Shown here one piece after another: positions 27,889-37,640 of a DNA stretch of 64,000 nt (position 1 is its first letter; each line of letters opens with the position of its first letter). A program made the position numbers and the translations under genes. Origin of the DNA: Polynucleobacter sp. MWH-UH24A (GTDB lineage Bacteria; Pseudomonadota; Gammaproteobacteria; Burkholderiales; Burkholderiaceae); NCBI RefSeq assembly GCF_018687475.1, contig NZ_CP061292.1, positions 372,001-436,000 of the forward strand, read 5' to 3'. A model generated the notes under the pieces. It searched no databases. It was not told the DNA's origin and was given only the letters and a program-made list of their open reading frames with translations.

Positions 27889-30315
27889 ATGAAAAAACCA
27901 GTTACCAAAGCTGCTCCTAAAAAATTAGCAAAACCTATTGCGAAGGCAAAAGCTGCAATTAAAAAGGCAAAGCCTGTTGCGGCTGTTAAGAAGGCCGTAA
28001 AAGTTGCTGCAAAGAAGCCCACGAAGGTACTAGTAAAAAAAGTTAGCAAATCATCTAAAGCGCCTGCAAAAAAAGCGGTCTCCAAGGTTGTGAAGCCAAT
28101 TGCAAAGAATGCAAAGGCTAATGCCAAATCGGTAAAACCAGCCCCCAAATTAACCGCCAAGGAATTGGCAAAAAAGGCAGCTGAAGAAAAGGCATTAAAG
28201 AAGGCACAAGAAAAAGCAGCCAAAGAACAAGCGAAGGCGGAGGCAAAAGCTGCCAAATTAAAAGCAAAAGAAGCAGCTGTTGAGCTCGATGAAAATGGGC
28301 AGCCGATCAAAAAAACGCGTGGTCGAAAACCCAAGGCCGAAGTAGTTACTGAGCCAGGCGTGGACAACCGAACTGATCGGCAGAAGGCGCGCGATCGCAA
28401 AGCAAAAGAAAAGGCGCTGCTAAAAGAGTTTGCTGCGCAACAATTGGGTAGTGAGGAGCAGCAAGAATTACGCCGCTCGCGCTTGAAGACCCTCATTAAG
28501 ATGGGTAAATCCAAAGGGTATTTAACCCATGGCGAGATGAACGATGTGATGTCCGATGAGTTATCTGAGGTAGATGCCCTAGAAACTCTGATCGGTCTTC
28601 TCAATGACATTGGCATTACTGTTTACGAGCAAGCGCCAGACGCAGAAACCCTTTTGCTCAATGAGCATGGACCCACTGCAACTTCAGAAGAGGAGGCTGA
28701 GGAAGAGGCCGAAGCTGCCCTCTCAACGGTTGACTCCGAATTTGGACGAACCACCGACCCTGTGCGCATGTACATGCGTGAGATGGGTACCGTTGATTTG
28801 TTGACCCGTGAGGGCGAAATCGTCATTGCCAAAAAGATTGAAGCTGGCCTTAAGGACATGGTGATGGCTTTGTCTGCTTGCCCAGTAACAATCTCAGAGA
28901 TCCTAGCTAATGTAGACAAGATCGTTTCAGGTGAAATGGAAATTGATCAGTTTGTTGATGGCTTAGTCGATCCAAATGCCGAAGATATCCCGATGGCTGC
29001 TGATGAGCCCGAGGATCTCGAGCTCATGGAAGAGGGCGAGGAGGGGGATGATGAGGAAGGTGGCGGCGGTGGTGCAAGTACTGCAAGTGCCAAACAACTC
29101 GAGGAGTTAAAGCAACGTTCTCTTGAAAAGTTTGCGGTGATTCGGGCTCAGTTTGACAAGATGCGTCGTGCCCACGATCGCGATGGGTATAACTCACCCG
29201 GTTATTTAAAAGCCCAAGATGCGATTCGCAATGAGTTACTTGGTTTTCGTTTAACGGCGAAGAGTGTTGAAAAACTCTGCGATACCATGCGTGCGCAAGT
29301 GGATGAAGTATGGAAGCTTGAGCGCGGCATTGTGAGCATTCTGGTTGATAAGATCGGAATCCCACGCGCTGAAGTTCTGCAAGCATTTCCAAAAATGGCT
29401 ATGAACTTGCGTTGGACTGCAAATCTTCTTAAGGATCCAAAACCCTATAGCGCCCTCTTGGAGCGGAATGTGCCTGCAATTCAAGAGCTGCAACAGAAAT
29501 TGATCGATATTCAAACCAAGGTGGTCTTACCACTCAATGAGCTCAAAGAAGTCAACAAGCAAATGATTGCGGGTGAGAAGCGGGCGCGTGAAGCAAAGCG
29601 CGAGATGACCGTTGCAAACTTGCGCTTGGTGATCTCAATTGCTAAGAAGTACACCAACCGCGGCTTACAGTTCTTGGATTTGATTCAAGAGGGCAATATC
29701 GGCCTCATGAAAGCAGTGGATAAGTTTGAGTATCGTCGCGGTTATAAGTTCTCAACCTATGCAACATGGTGGATTCGTCAAGCGATCACGCGCTCGATTG
29801 CGGATCAAGCTAGAACGATCCGTATCCCGGTGCATATGATCGAAACCATCAATAAGATGAATCGTATTAGCCGTCAAATTTTGCAAGAAACAGGACATGA
29901 GCCTGACGCAGCAACCTTGGCTCAGAAGATGGAGATACCAGAAGATAAGATTCGTAAGATCATGAAGATTGCGAAAGAGCCAATCTCGATGGAAACCCCA
30001 ATTGGCGATGATGAAGATTCGCATTTGGGTGACTTCATTGAAGACTCCAATACCCTAGCTCCAGCCGAGGCTGCATTGCATGACTCGATGCGCGATGTAG
30101 TGAAGGATGTTCTTGACTCTTTAACACCACGCGAGGCAAAGGTATTGCGGATGCGTTTTGGTGTTGAGATGAGCACCGATCACACCCTCGAGGAAGTTGG
30201 TAAACAGTTTGATGTGACCCGTGAGCGGATCCGTCAAATTGAGGCTAAGGCATTACGGAAAATGCGTCACCCCAGCCGCAGTGATAAGCTGAAGACTTTC
30301 CTCGAAGAAGATTAA
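27889..30315 (+). CDS. rpoD: RNA polymerase sigma-70 factor with long Lys/Ala-rich N-terminal extension
   Basis: This is the primary sigma factor, 808 residues against about 613 in E. coli. Residues 1 to about 135 are a Lys/Ala/Pro-rich, histone-H1-like tail ([20 protein letters not shown] and similar). A second charged stretch reaches residue 185. Region 1.1 follows ([24 protein letters not shown]). Region 1.2 begins at [11 protein letters not shown] (D290). An acidic Gly-rich linker ([15 protein letters not shown]) lies in the non-conserved region. Region 2 begins at [20 protein letters not shown] (T574) and region 4 ends with the helix-turn-helix [20 protein letters not shown] (about 766-785). 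Long tails of this type are known in Burkholderiales RpoD. Confidence 0.97.
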   Translation: MKKPVTKAAPKKLAKPIAKAKAAIKKAKPVAAVKKAVKVAAKKPTKVLVKKVSKSSKAPAKKAVSKVVKPIAKNAKANAKSVKPAPKLTAKELAKKAAEEKALKKAQEKAAKEQAKAEAKAAKLKAKEAAVELDENGQPIKKTRGRKPKAEVVTEPGVDNRTDRQKARDRKAKEKALLKEFAAQQLGSEEQQELRRSRLKTLIKMGKSKGYLTHGEMNDVMSDELSEVDALETLIGLLNDIGITVYEQAPDAETLLLNEHGPTATSEEEAEEEAEAALSTVDSEFGRTTDPVRMYMREMGTVDLLTREGEIVIAKKIEAGLKDMVMALSACPVTISEILANVDKIVSGEMEIDQFVDGLVDPNAEDIPMAADEPEDLELMEEGEEGDDEEGGGGGASTASAKQLEELKQRSLEKFAVIRAQFDKMRRAHDRDGYNSPGYLKAQDAIRNELLGFRLTAKSVEKLCDTMRAQVDEVWKLERGIVSILVDKIGIPRAEVLQAFPKMAMNLRWTANLLKDPKPYSALLERNVPAIQELQQKLIDIQTKVVLPLNELKEVNKQMIAGEKRAREAKREMTVANLRLVISIAKKYTNRGLQFLDLIQEGNIGLMKAVDKFEYRRGYKFSTYATWWIRQAITRSIADQARTIRIPVHMIETINKMNRISRQILQETGHEPDAATLAQKMEIPEDKIRKIMKIAKEPISMETPIGDDEDSHLGDFIEDSNTLAPAEAALHDSMRDVVKDVLDSLTPREAKVLRMRFGVEMSTDHTLEEVGKQFDVTRERIRQIEAKALRKMRHPSRSDKLKTFLEED

Positions 30316-30326
30316 TCAAGTCTTAG

Positions 30327-30403
30327 GGGCCCATAGCTCAGTTGGTTAGAGCAGAGGACTCATAATCCTTTGGTCCCAGGTTCAAGTCCTGGTGGGCCCA
30401 CCA
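30327..30403 (+). tRNA. tRNA with CAT anticodon, probably tRNA-Ile2 (lysidine-modified)
   Basis: A full 77-base cloverleaf with encoded CCA. The acceptor stem is GGGCCCA/TGGGCCC, the D arm GCTC/GAGC, the anticodon stem GAGGA/TCCTT with loop CTCATAA, and the T arm CCAGG/CCTGG with loop TTCAAGT. CAT can mean Met or Ile2. The acceptor pairs C4:G69 and C5:G68 are those known to favour TilS recognition in E. coli tRNA-Ile2, whereas elongator tRNA-Met has A/U pairs there. The TTGGTC after the anticodon stem also matches E. coli tRNA-Ile2. It begins 11 bases after the rpoD stop and is probably co-transcribed. Confidence 0.9.
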
Positions 30404-30411
30404 GAAAACAA

Positions 30412-30445
30412 AAACCCTCATCGACCACGATGGGGGTTTATTTAT
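30412..30445 (+). terminator. Intrinsic terminator after rpoD-tRNA
   Basis: AAACCCTCATCG (30412-30423) pairs with CGATGGGGGTTT (30428-30439), 12 base pairs with one G-T, loop ACCA, then ATTTAT. It closes the rpsU-yqeY-dnaG-rpoD-tRNA block. Confidence 0.75.
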
Positions 30446-30489
30446 AGATTAGTAGTGACCTATAAAGATAGTCTTACAATTTCAGCACT

Positions 30490-30657
30490 ATGAATCCATC
30501 CGAGCAAAGTAATTCAAATTCAGCTAATCAAGATACTCAAGATGATCAAATCTCGGCTTCGGATAGTTTTGAGGTTAAACCTGAGCCTAAACCTACCATG
30601 AGTAAGAGAGAGATCATGGAGGAGTTATCTCGACAACGATTTCCATGGGAAGAATAG
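30490..30657 (+). CDS. Small acidic-then-basic protein, unknown (55 residues)
   Basis: The reading frame runs from ATG 30490 to TAG 30657. The first half is polar and disordered in look (Ser, Asn, Gln, Asp rich). The second half has a compact end, MSKREIMEELSRQRFPWEE. A helix capped by a fixed aromatic motif like that often marks a short peptide that docks to a partner. It sits 23 bases upstream of the DMT carrier on the same strand and could be co-transcribed. No family was recognised. Support is the open frame, a protein-like C-terminus and the fit in the gap. Confidence 0.55.
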   Translation: MNPSEQSNSNSANQDTQDDQISASDSFEVKPEPKPTMSKREIMEELSRQRFPWEE

Positions 30658-30680
30658 GTGCTTATTCTTAGGAAAAACTA

Positions 30681-31601
30681 GTGCAGTCTGGTTTTTATCT
30701 CTCGATTATTCTCGCAAGTTTAGGCGCATTACTATTTGCTGCTAAAGCGATTGTGGTGAAATTTTCCTATCAGTATGGTGCTACTGCAGATATCGTTCTG
30801 ACCCTGCGGATGGTATTTTCACTCCCAATCTTTTGGCTAGCGGTATGGTGGAACCAGCAGATCACATCACCACAACCACTCATCAGAAAGGATGTGATCA
30901 AAGTCTGTGCGATTGGCTTATTGGGCTATTTTGTATCGAGCTACTTAGATTTCCTCGGACTGCATTACATTTCTGTTGGGCTAGAGCGCGTGATTTTGTA
31001 TTTAATTCCAGCCATCGTATTAGTACTGTCAAAGTTCTTATTGAAAAAAACAATTGATCGGCGGCAATATTGGGCGATGGCCGTCGCCTATCTTGGGATC
31101 ACCCTAGTTTTTTTGCATGATATACAGTTCAATGGACAGAGTGCTGTATTTTTGGGTGGCATATTGGTCTTTTTGTCAGCCGTGGCGTACTCGATCTATT
31201 TGATCTATGCCGGTGAGCTCGTAGGGCGGGTAGGGAGTATCCGAATGGTGGCACTTGCGAGCGCCTCAGCTACGGCTGCAACCTGCATTCAGTCACTTGT
31301 CTTGGGCGTCAGTCAGCTTTTTGTGCAGCAGCCCGAGGTCTATTACTTTGCGCTTATCAACGCCTTGTTTTGTACCTTTATCCCTATGCTTTTTATCATG
31401 ATGGCCGTTAACCGCATTGGTTCAAGCTTGACTGCTCAGGCGGGTACGATTGGTCCAGTAGGCACCGCATTCTTGGGGTGGTATTTCCTCAGCGAGCCAG
31501 TGAGTGCTTTACAGCTTGCGGGAATTGCTATTGTATTAATTGGAATTGCAATTTTGTTATCGATTGGCAAGTCCAATCCAAACCCAGCAGCAGCCGAATA
31601 A
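30681..31601 (+). CDS. EamA/DMT-family transporter
   Basis: A drug/metabolite superfamily carrier of 306 residues with ten predicted spans in two EamA repeats. The first repeat ends near LVLSKFLLKKTIDRRQYWAMAVAYLGITLVF. The second ends with GPVGTAFLGWYFLSEPVSALQLAGIAIVLIGIAI, the usual E-P signature. The substrate is unknown. The start is GTG at 30681, after an AGGA motif about 8 bases upstream. It converges on the iron transporter ATPase gene with a 4-base gap. Confidence 0.88.
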   Translation: MQSGFYLSIILASLGALLFAAKAIVVKFSYQYGATADIVLTLRMVFSLPIFWLAVWWNQQITSPQPLIRKDVIKVCAIGLLGYFVSSYLDFLGLHYISVGLERVILYLIPAIVLVLSKFLLKKTIDRRQYWAMAVAYLGITLVFLHDIQFNGQSAVFLGGILVFLSAVAYSIYLIYAGELVGRVGSIRMVALASASATAATCIQSLVLGVSQLFVQQPEVYYFALINALFCTFIPMLFIMMAVNRIGSSLTAQAGTIGPVGTAFLGWYFLSEPVSALQLAGIAIVLIGIAILLSIGKSNPNPAAAE

Positions 31602-31605
31602 TGAC

Positions 31606-32676
31606 TTAATTTTTGAATGTGACCACGTGGTCAGCGCCCAAGCGAATACCAATTTTTTCGCCAATCGCATGGTTGTGGTGGCTAGGGACAAAGGCAAATA
31701 CCTCTTGGCCCGAATTGAGTTTAAGGGTGTATAAAAAATCGGCACCACGAAACGCCTTACGCACAACCTCTGCTTGCATCGGACTTTCATCGTCGTGCTG
31801 AATATCATCGGCACGTAAGAGCACATCAATTTGTTTTCCAGGACTTAATGCTTCACCTGGATCCAATTGCAGTTGTCCAAGTTCAATCTCAACGGCACCT
31901 CCATCTTGGGTTTTGCCTTTAATAAAGACACCCCGACCTATAAACTCGGCCACATAGCGTGTATTCGGTTTGTGATAAAGATCGTAGGGAGTATCCCATT
32001 GAATGATCTTGCCCTCATTCATCACTCCGATATGATCCGCAATTGCAAAGGCTTCAAATTGATCATGCGTGACGAGCAGGGCAGTTACCCCGTTGGCTTT
32101 GAGGATATCGCGCATCTCACTAGCCAGGCGCTCACGTAAATCGATATCTAAATTTGAGAATGGCTCATCGAGCAAGATCAGATCGGGTTCGGGTGCCATG
32201 GCTCGTGCCAGTGCCACACGTTGTTGTTGTCCGCCAGAGAGTTCGTGGGGATAAGCACTTGCTCTGTCGTCAAGTGCTACCCGCTCCAACCAATGCATAC
32301 CAATTTTCTGGCGTTCTGCATTAGTGCCTGTCCGTAGCCCAAACATGACGTTCTCAAGAACGCTAAGGTGTGGAAATAAAGCAAAGTCCTGAAAGACCAT
32401 GCCAACTTTGCGCTCTGCTGGGGAAATTCGTTGGCTGGGTGAGCTCACCGTTTTGCCATGGATTTTGATCTCACCGGTTTGCACAGGCTCAAAGCCGCAA
32501 ATGGCACGCAATACGGTGGATTTACCGCAACCCGATGGGCCCAAGAGGCAGGCAATATCCCCTTTAGGAAGTTGGAAACTGAGGCTATTGACAATCCGAA
32601 TGACGCCCGAGCCTTCCTGTTTAGGAAACTCGATCGCAATGTTTTCGAGGGAAATCAGGGCTGGATTGGAATTCAT
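31606..32676 (-). CDS. fbpC: Ferric iron ABC transporter, ATP-binding protein
   Basis: An ABC ATPase of 356 residues of the FbpC/PotA class. Walker A is GPSGCGKST, the signature LSGGQQQRVALARAMA, Walker B LILLDEPFSNLD and the switch His in LLVTHDQ. A C-terminal TOBE domain begins near residue 285 (KQIDVLLRADDIQHDDE). It is divergent from the permease gene. Iron is inferred from the linked FbpA-like binding protein and its Fur box. Confidence 0.88.
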   Translation of the reverse strand: MNSNPALISLENIAIEFPKQEGSGVIRIVNSLSFQLPKGDIACLLGPSGCGKSTVLRAICGFEPVQTGEIKIHGKTVSSPSQRISPAERKVGMVFQDFALFPHLSVLENVMFGLRTGTNAERQKIGMHWLERVALDDRASAYPHELSGGQQQRVALARAMAPEPDLILLDEPFSNLDIDLRERLASEMRDILKANGVTALLVTHDQFEAFAIADHIGVMNEGKIIQWDTPYDLYHKPNTRYVAEFIGRGVFIKGKTQDGGAVEIELGQLQLDPGEALSPGKQIDVLLRADDIQHDDESPMQAEVVRKAFRGADFLYTLKLNSGQEVFAFVPSHHNHAIGEKIGIRLGADHVVTFKN

Positions 32677-32757
32677 CCCTATAATTTTCGCATTGAATCA
32701 TAAAAAATCATATAAACACCACAACCCATCTACTTATTCGATCCATTACCGCACTGA

Positions 32758-34341
32758 ATGCGCATAAGCTCTATTTTCTTAGCTCTGACTCTTAGCCTAC
32801 CTATTCTGGGGTTGATCTTAGCTGCCCTATTGGGTCAACCCAGCCCAATCGGATCGGACGGGATGGTCTCTGGGAGTACGCTAACCCACCTTTGGAATTA
32901 TGTGTTGACGGATTACATCGTTACAACGCTCCTGCTTTGCTTCGGCGTTGGTATTGGTGTTTTCATTCTAGGGGTGGGTAATGCATGGCTGATAGCGAAC
33001 TATCAATTTCCAGGAAAGGCAATCTTTGAATGGGCCTTAATCTTGCCACTCGCAGTTCCTGCTTATGTGATGGCGTATTTGTTTGTGGATTTCTTGCAGC
33101 ATGCTGGCCCCGTGCAAACCATGTTACGTGACAATTTAGGTCTTACAGTGTCATTACCGGATCCGCGCTCCTTAGGTGGTGCGATGTGGACCTTCACTAT
33201 GTGTTTGTATCCCTATGTGTATTTGGTCGCGCGCACCTCTTTTTTAGATCGCAGTGCACGATTTATGGAGGTTGCTGAAACCTTAGGTTATACCAGTGTG
33301 GAAGCATTTATCAAGCTGGTACTGCCCATGGCAAGGCCTGCGATCTTTACCGGTATTGCTTTGACGCTTATGGAGGTATTGGCTGATTTTGGGGCAGTAT
33401 CCTACTTTGGCTTACAAACCTTTGCGACCGGTATTTTTAAGGCCTGGTTATCGTTTGGGGATCGAAGTGCTGCAGTGCATTTATCCCTAATGCTCCTGAG
33501 TTTTGTCTTAATAGTGTTTTATTGGGAGCGTCACAATCGAGCCAGGCAACGCTATGCCCTTACCAATACAAATACTCGACCTGCCATCCCGAAACGCTTA
33601 GTGGGTTCCCATGCGCTCTATGCCTTTTTATTCTGCGCCCTGACGCTCATATTTGCATTCATTTTGCCAATGGCAGTTTTATTTGATCTTGTTAGCGAGC
33701 AGGGTCTTGAAATGGATTCGCGCTACTGGGCATGGTTAAAGAATTCATTAAGCTTATCGGCATTTACTGCCATCTTAGCTGTACTTTGCGCACTCTTTTT
33801 GGCGTATGCCGCACGCCTTACCCAAAGTAAAACGCTGCAAGGGGTCAATCGCTTACTCACGGTTGGTTATGCCTTACCCGGCGCAGTTTTGGGCGTTGGC
33901 ATTTTGTCTCTTTTGGGTTTGTTGGATATCGCATGGTTAATGTCGATAAGTGTTGGGGTATTGGTCTACGCTTATCTAATTCGTTTTCTATCTGCCGGCT
34001 TACAAAGTATTGAGACCGGATTGACTCGTATTACCCCTGCGATGGATGGCACCGCTGCGCTCTTGGGCGCCAAGCCGCTGGAGATGATTTGGCGGATTCA
34101 TTTGCCATTATTAAAGCGTAGCGTTTTAACTGCCTTGTTATTTGTGTTTGTCGATGTAATGAAAGAGCTGCCTGCCACATTACTGTTGCGACCTTTTAAC
34201 CTGGATACCTTGGCAGTTGCCACCTATCAATTGGCAGCCGACGAACGCTTAACCGAGCTCGCATTACCTGCCTTAAGCATTGTTTTAGTTGGACTTTTAC
34301 CGGTTATCTTGCTATCGCGGGCGATTGCCCAGAAACGGTAA
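32758..34341 (+). CDS. fbpB: Ferric iron ABC transporter, fused permease
   Basis: A 527-residue permease with two fused BPD_transp_1 halves and about 12 membrane spans, as in FbpB. Each half carries an EAA loop: EVAETLGYTSVEAFIKLVLPMARPAI near residue 180, and DGTAALLGAKPLEMIWRIHLPLLKRS near residue 435. These loops contact the ATPase. The next gene on the same strand is the binding protein, 88 bases downstream with its own Fur-box promoter. Confidence 0.9.
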   Translation: MRISSIFLALTLSLPILGLILAALLGQPSPIGSDGMVSGSTLTHLWNYVLTDYIVTTLLLCFGVGIGVFILGVGNAWLIANYQFPGKAIFEWALILPLAVPAYVMAYLFVDFLQHAGPVQTMLRDNLGLTVSLPDPRSLGGAMWTFTMCLYPYVYLVARTSFLDRSARFMEVAETLGYTSVEAFIKLVLPMARPAIFTGIALTLMEVLADFGAVSYFGLQTFATGIFKAWLSFGDRSAAVHLSLMLLSFVLIVFYWERHNRARQRYALTNTNTRPAIPKRLVGSHALYAFLFCALTLIFAFILPMAVLFDLVSEQGLEMDSRYWAWLKNSLSLSAFTAILAVLCALFLAYAARLTQSKTLQGVNRLLTVGYALPGAVLGVGILSLLGLLDIAWLMSISVGVLVYAYLIRFLSAGLQSIETGLTRITPAMDGTAALLGAKPLEMIWRIHLPLLKRSVLTALLFVFVDVMKELPATLLLRPFNLDTLAVATYQLAADERLTELALPALSIVLVGLLPVILLSRAIAQKR

Positions 34342-34361
34342 AAAACCACAGAAGTACCAAT

Positions 34362-34380
34362 ATGATTGATAATCATTCTC
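34362..34380 (+). promoter_or_regulatory. Fur box upstream of fbpA
   Basis: The 19 bases match the Fur consensus at 14 of 19 positions, including the whole central GATAATCATT. The site is about 50 bases before the fbpA start, within an AT-rich promoter region. Fur with Fe(II) would repress the binding protein when iron is plentiful. Confidence 0.75.
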
Positions 34381-34429
34381 ATTTGTATTACACTAAAGTT
34401 TTTGTATTCGTTAATAGGAATGGTTTGAT

Positions 34430-35515
34430 ATGCATGAAATTGGCTGGGCGCATTCGTCGGTATTGAAAAAAATTTCCCTGATACCGAGTTTAGTTTTTGG
34501 GCTTGTTATAACCTTGGGTTCATCGCCAAATCATGCGGCTGAGCCAAATACGGTACTTAATCTGTATTCTGCGCGACATTATCAAACTGATGAAGCCCTT
34601 TATGCCAACTTCACAAAAAGTACTGGTATCAAGATTAACCGGATTGAAGCTGATGACAACGCCTTGCTCGAACGCTTAAATAGCGAAGGTGTTAAAAGTC
34701 CAGCCGATGTGATTTTATTAGTTGATGCCGCACGGTTGTGGCGCGCTCAGGTCAATGGTATGTTTAGGCCAATTCAGTCCAAGGTGTTGGATCAGCGTAT
34801 ACCAGCCAACCTTCGCGCCAAGGCCGATGCGGATGGCACCACCTGGTATGGATTCTCAACTCGGGCGCGCATTATGGTGTACAACAAAGATCGCATTAAA
34901 CCCGATGATGTGAACACCTATGAGAAGTTGGCTGACCCAATCAATAAAGGTAAGGTATGCACTCGTTCCGGTTCGCACCCCTACATGTTGTCATTGGTTG
35001 GTGCTCTGATTGAGCGTGATGGCACTGCGGCAACTGAGAAGTGGGCTAAAGGAATGGTCGCCAATATGGCGCGTGCGCCCAAAGGCGGTGATACCGATCA
35101 AATCCGTGCTGTCGCATCGGGTGAGTGCGCGGTTGCATTAACCAACTCTTACTACTTGGCACGTTTAATGCGCTCGACCAAGCCCGAGGATATTGCCGCG
35201 CTTGCCAAACTAGGCCATATTTGGCCCAATCAAAATGCCGGTGGTGTGCATATCAATATTTCTGGGGGTGGCGTAGCTAAAAATGCACCCAATCCACAGG
35301 CTGCTGTGAAGTTTTTGGAGTATTTAGCAAGCGACGCTGCGCAGATCTATTTAGCCGATGGTAATAATGAATGGCCGGTCGTTGCGGGAGTGAAGCTTGA
35401 TAATCCTGCTTTGAAAGCGCTCGGACCCTATCAAGTCGAAAAGGTATCAATCGCTGCGATCGGGCGCAATCAAGTAGCAGCTCAGCGGATCTTGGATCAG
35501 GCGGGTTACCGCTAG
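34430..35515 (+). CDS. fbpA: Ferric iron ABC transporter, periplasmic binding protein
   Basis: A 361-residue periplasmic protein of the FbpA/FutA/Sfu class. A signal segment (VLKKISLIPSLVFGLVITLG...NHAAE) occupies about residues 11-37. The mature start LNLYSARHYQTDEALYANFTKSTGIKINRIE is typical of this family. The paired-Tyr iron site is likely at VALTNSYYLARLM (YY near residue 243). A Fur box lies in its promoter. It follows the permease gene and ends 4 bases from the convergent SDR gene. Confidence 0.9.
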   Translation: MHEIGWAHSSVLKKISLIPSLVFGLVITLGSSPNHAAEPNTVLNLYSARHYQTDEALYANFTKSTGIKINRIEADDNALLERLNSEGVKSPADVILLVDAARLWRAQVNGMFRPIQSKVLDQRIPANLRAKADADGTTWYGFSTRARIMVYNKDRIKPDDVNTYEKLADPINKGKVCTRSGSHPYMLSLVGALIERDGTAATEKWAKGMVANMARAPKGGDTDQIRAVASGECAVALTNSYYLARLMRSTKPEDIAALAKLGHIWPNQNAGGVHINISGGGVAKNAPNPQAAVKFLEYLASDAAQIYLADGNNEWPVVAGVKLDNPALKALGPYQVEKVSIAAIGRNQVAAQRILDQAGYR

Positions 35516-35519
35516 AGTG

Positions 35520-36287
35520 CTATCCCCGGCCAACAAATGGCATCTTGCTGGCCATGATGGTCATGAACAAGATATTACTTTCAGGCGGCAGTTTGGCCAT
35601 TTGTAAAACTGCTTGCCCAACATGATCCACATCCATCCGCGGCTCGACTTTGATCGAACCATCGGCTTGCATAATGCCGTTAGCCATGCGTTCGGTCATC
35701 TCGGTAGCGGCATTCCCAATATCAATTTGACCGCAATTAATGTTAAATGGCCTACCGTCAAGTGCAATGGATTTGGTGAGTCCTGTGATGGCATGTTTGG
35801 TGGACGTATATGGTGCGGTATTGGGTCTTGGGGCATGCGCAGAAATTGAGCCATTATTAATAATGCGACCACCTTGGGGCGATTGGGACTTCATCATGCG
35901 CATGGCTTCTTGGGAGCATAAAAATGCACCGCAGAGATTACTGTTCACGACATTCATCCACTGCTCGTAGGAAAGCTCGTCCATAGGAATTGCTGGCGCA
36001 CCCGTTCCTGCATTATTAAATAGCACATCAATGCGGCCAAATTGATCTTTAAGCTGACGAAATAAGGTCTTCACCTCTTCGGGTTTGCCCACATCGCAAG
36101 CTACTGCTAAGCAGTTCGTTGTATTTCCACCAATTTCCTTGATTGCTTTTTGTAAACGTTCGAGATTGCGTCCGGTAAGCACTACCGAAAATCCGTCACT
36201 TAGAAGGGCTTTGGCTGCAGCTTTACCAATACCAGTTCCAGCACCGGTAACAAGGGCAACACGCAGGGGGTTTGAGTTCGTTGGCAT
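35520..36287 (-). CDS. Short-chain dehydrogenase/reductase
   Basis: An SDR of 255 residues. The NAD(P) motif is [11 protein letters not shown] (TGxxxGxG), the structural motif NNAG is present in [11 protein letters not shown], and the active site has Ser in NNGSISA and Y-x3-K in [15 protein letters not shown] after the second strand suggests NADP preference through the Arg. The substrate is unknown. It converges on fbpA and is divergent from the TAXI gene. Confidence 0.88.
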   Translation of the reverse strand: MPTNSNPLRVALVTGAGTGIGKAAAKALLSDGFSVVLTGRNLERLQKAIKEIGGNTTNCLAVACDVGKPEEVKTLFRQLKDQFGRIDVLFNNAGTGAPAIPMDELSYEQWMNVVNSNLCGAFLCSQEAMRMMKSQSPQGGRIINNGSISAHAPRPNTAPYTSTKHAITGLTKSIALDGRPFNINCGQIDIGNAATEMTERMANGIMQADGSIKVEPRMDVDHVGQAVLQMAKLPPESNILFMTIMASKMPFVGRG

Positions 36288-36331
36288 GGATTTAATCAGG
36301 GCATAATGGTTAAAAATAGAATGATAAAGCC

Positions 36332-37633
36332 ATGACCATTTTGTATCGGATCGCCTCCCGACCTGCCTATTTGGTTACGGCGTTTATCGTACTGATTGCA
36401 AGTATTTTTTTGACGATCTGGTTGCTATTGCCAGGACCCCCCAAGACGCTAACAATTGCGACTGGATTTCCGGACGGGCTTTATCACCAGTTTGCAAAAC
36501 AGCTACAAGTAGAGCTCGCCAAAGAAAAGATTGTCCTAAGAATTCAGAATACGGGTGGTAGTGTTGATAACCTGGCACTGATGGCCGATTCCAAATCCGG
36601 AGTCGATTTAGCCATCATACAAAGTGGTGTGGGTAATCCAAATCAGTATCCAAAACTCACGGCATTAGCTGGTCTTTTCTATGAACCCCTTTGGGTTTGG
36701 TATCGGCCCGACGCCTTTATCAAAGACGGGGGGTCTTTACGGCAATTAAGTCAACTCAAAGGAAAAAAAGTATCGATCGGCAACGAGGGAAGTGGTACGA
36801 ACATGCTCTCCCAAGCTATTCTTAAACTCAATGACATTGAGTCAACACAACTCAATCTAGTTAGCCTTAGTCCCGATGAGGCAATTAAGCAATTGCGCCA
36901 GGGTGGAATTGATGTTGCCATGATTGTTTTGGCAGGTGAAGCACCTTTATTGAAAGATTTTTATCAATTACCCGGTATTCGCTTGATGGATTTTGACCAA
37001 GCAGAGACCTACACCCGAGTTTTGCCTTACCTCAATCGAGTTGATATCCCTCGAGGCCTTGTAAGTATTGCCCATGATTTACCTAAGCAAGATATTCATG
37101 TGATTGCGCCTACCGCCACTTTGGTTGCGCACTCTGATATCAATCCTGCTACGGTGAGTCTACTGTTGGGAACCACATACGATATATTACGTAATTACTC
37201 ACGCTTACAAAAGCCTGGTGAGTTTCCATCGAGCAAGGGCTTAGATTTTCCAATTGATTTAGATGCCGAGATATTCTTAAAGGATGGCCCCTCGTTTTTC
37301 TATCGGCATTTACCGTTTTGGGGTGCGGTGTGGTTAGAGCGTGTAATCAAGATCTTAATTCCCTTGCTGATTATTTTGTTGCCCATCTTTACCTATTTAC
37401 CCGTGATTCTGAACCTAAGCTTAAAGATAAGACTGGGTCGCCTTTATAAGACCTTAAAGACTATCGAAAAGCGATTTGCGGCTTCAAAAAATACGGATGA
37501 GTTATTGTCTGGGCTCAATGATCTCGAAAATCGTATAGAGCGTTTGAATGTGTCTGCGATCCAGTCAAAAGAACTTTATGATCTACGAATGCATATTGCC
37601 TTGGTGCGTGATCAGTTAAAACAGGCAAAATAA
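36332..37633 (+). CDS. Membrane-anchored TAXI-family solute-binding protein (orphan)
   Basis: A 433-residue protein. An N-terminal membrane span (about 12-33) is followed by a TAXI-type binding domain: [37 protein letters not shown] and [17 protein letters not shown]. Near residues 335-365 a second strong span follows ([24 protein letters not shown]). The last 70 residues are a cytoplasmic helical segment rich in charged residues. Ordinary TAXI proteins of about 320 residues are soluble; the two anchors and tail are unusual. No TRAP permease gene is adjacent. It may sense a ligand rather than feed a transporter. It precedes the dioxygenase by 7 bases. Confidence 0.82.
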   Translation: MTILYRIASRPAYLVTAFIVLIASIFLTIWLLLPGPPKTLTIATGFPDGLYHQFAKQLQVELAKEKIVLRIQNTGGSVDNLALMADSKSGVDLAIIQSGVGNPNQYPKLTALAGLFYEPLWVWYRPDAFIKDGGSLRQLSQLKGKKVSIGNEGSGTNMLSQAILKLNDIESTQLNLVSLSPDEAIKQLRQGGIDVAMIVLAGEAPLLKDFYQLPGIRLMDFDQAETYTRVLPYLNRVDIPRGLVSIAHDLPKQDIHVIAPTATLVAHSDINPATVSLLLGTTYDILRNYSRLQKPGEFPSSKGLDFPIDLDAEIFLKDGPSFFYRHLPFWGAVWLERVIKILIPLLIILLPIFTYLPVILNLSLKIRLGRLYKTLKTIEKRFAASKNTDELLSGLNDLENRIERLNVSAIQSKELYDLRMHIALVRDQLKQAK

Positions 37634-37640
37634 GGCTTGC

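Noticed and set aside
27825..28616. A 263-codon open frame on the minus strand, rich in Phe/Ala/Ser
   Set aside because: It is the antisense shadow of the Lys/Ala-rich rpoD start; its composition is what reversed AAG/GCA repeats would give, and it has no domain.
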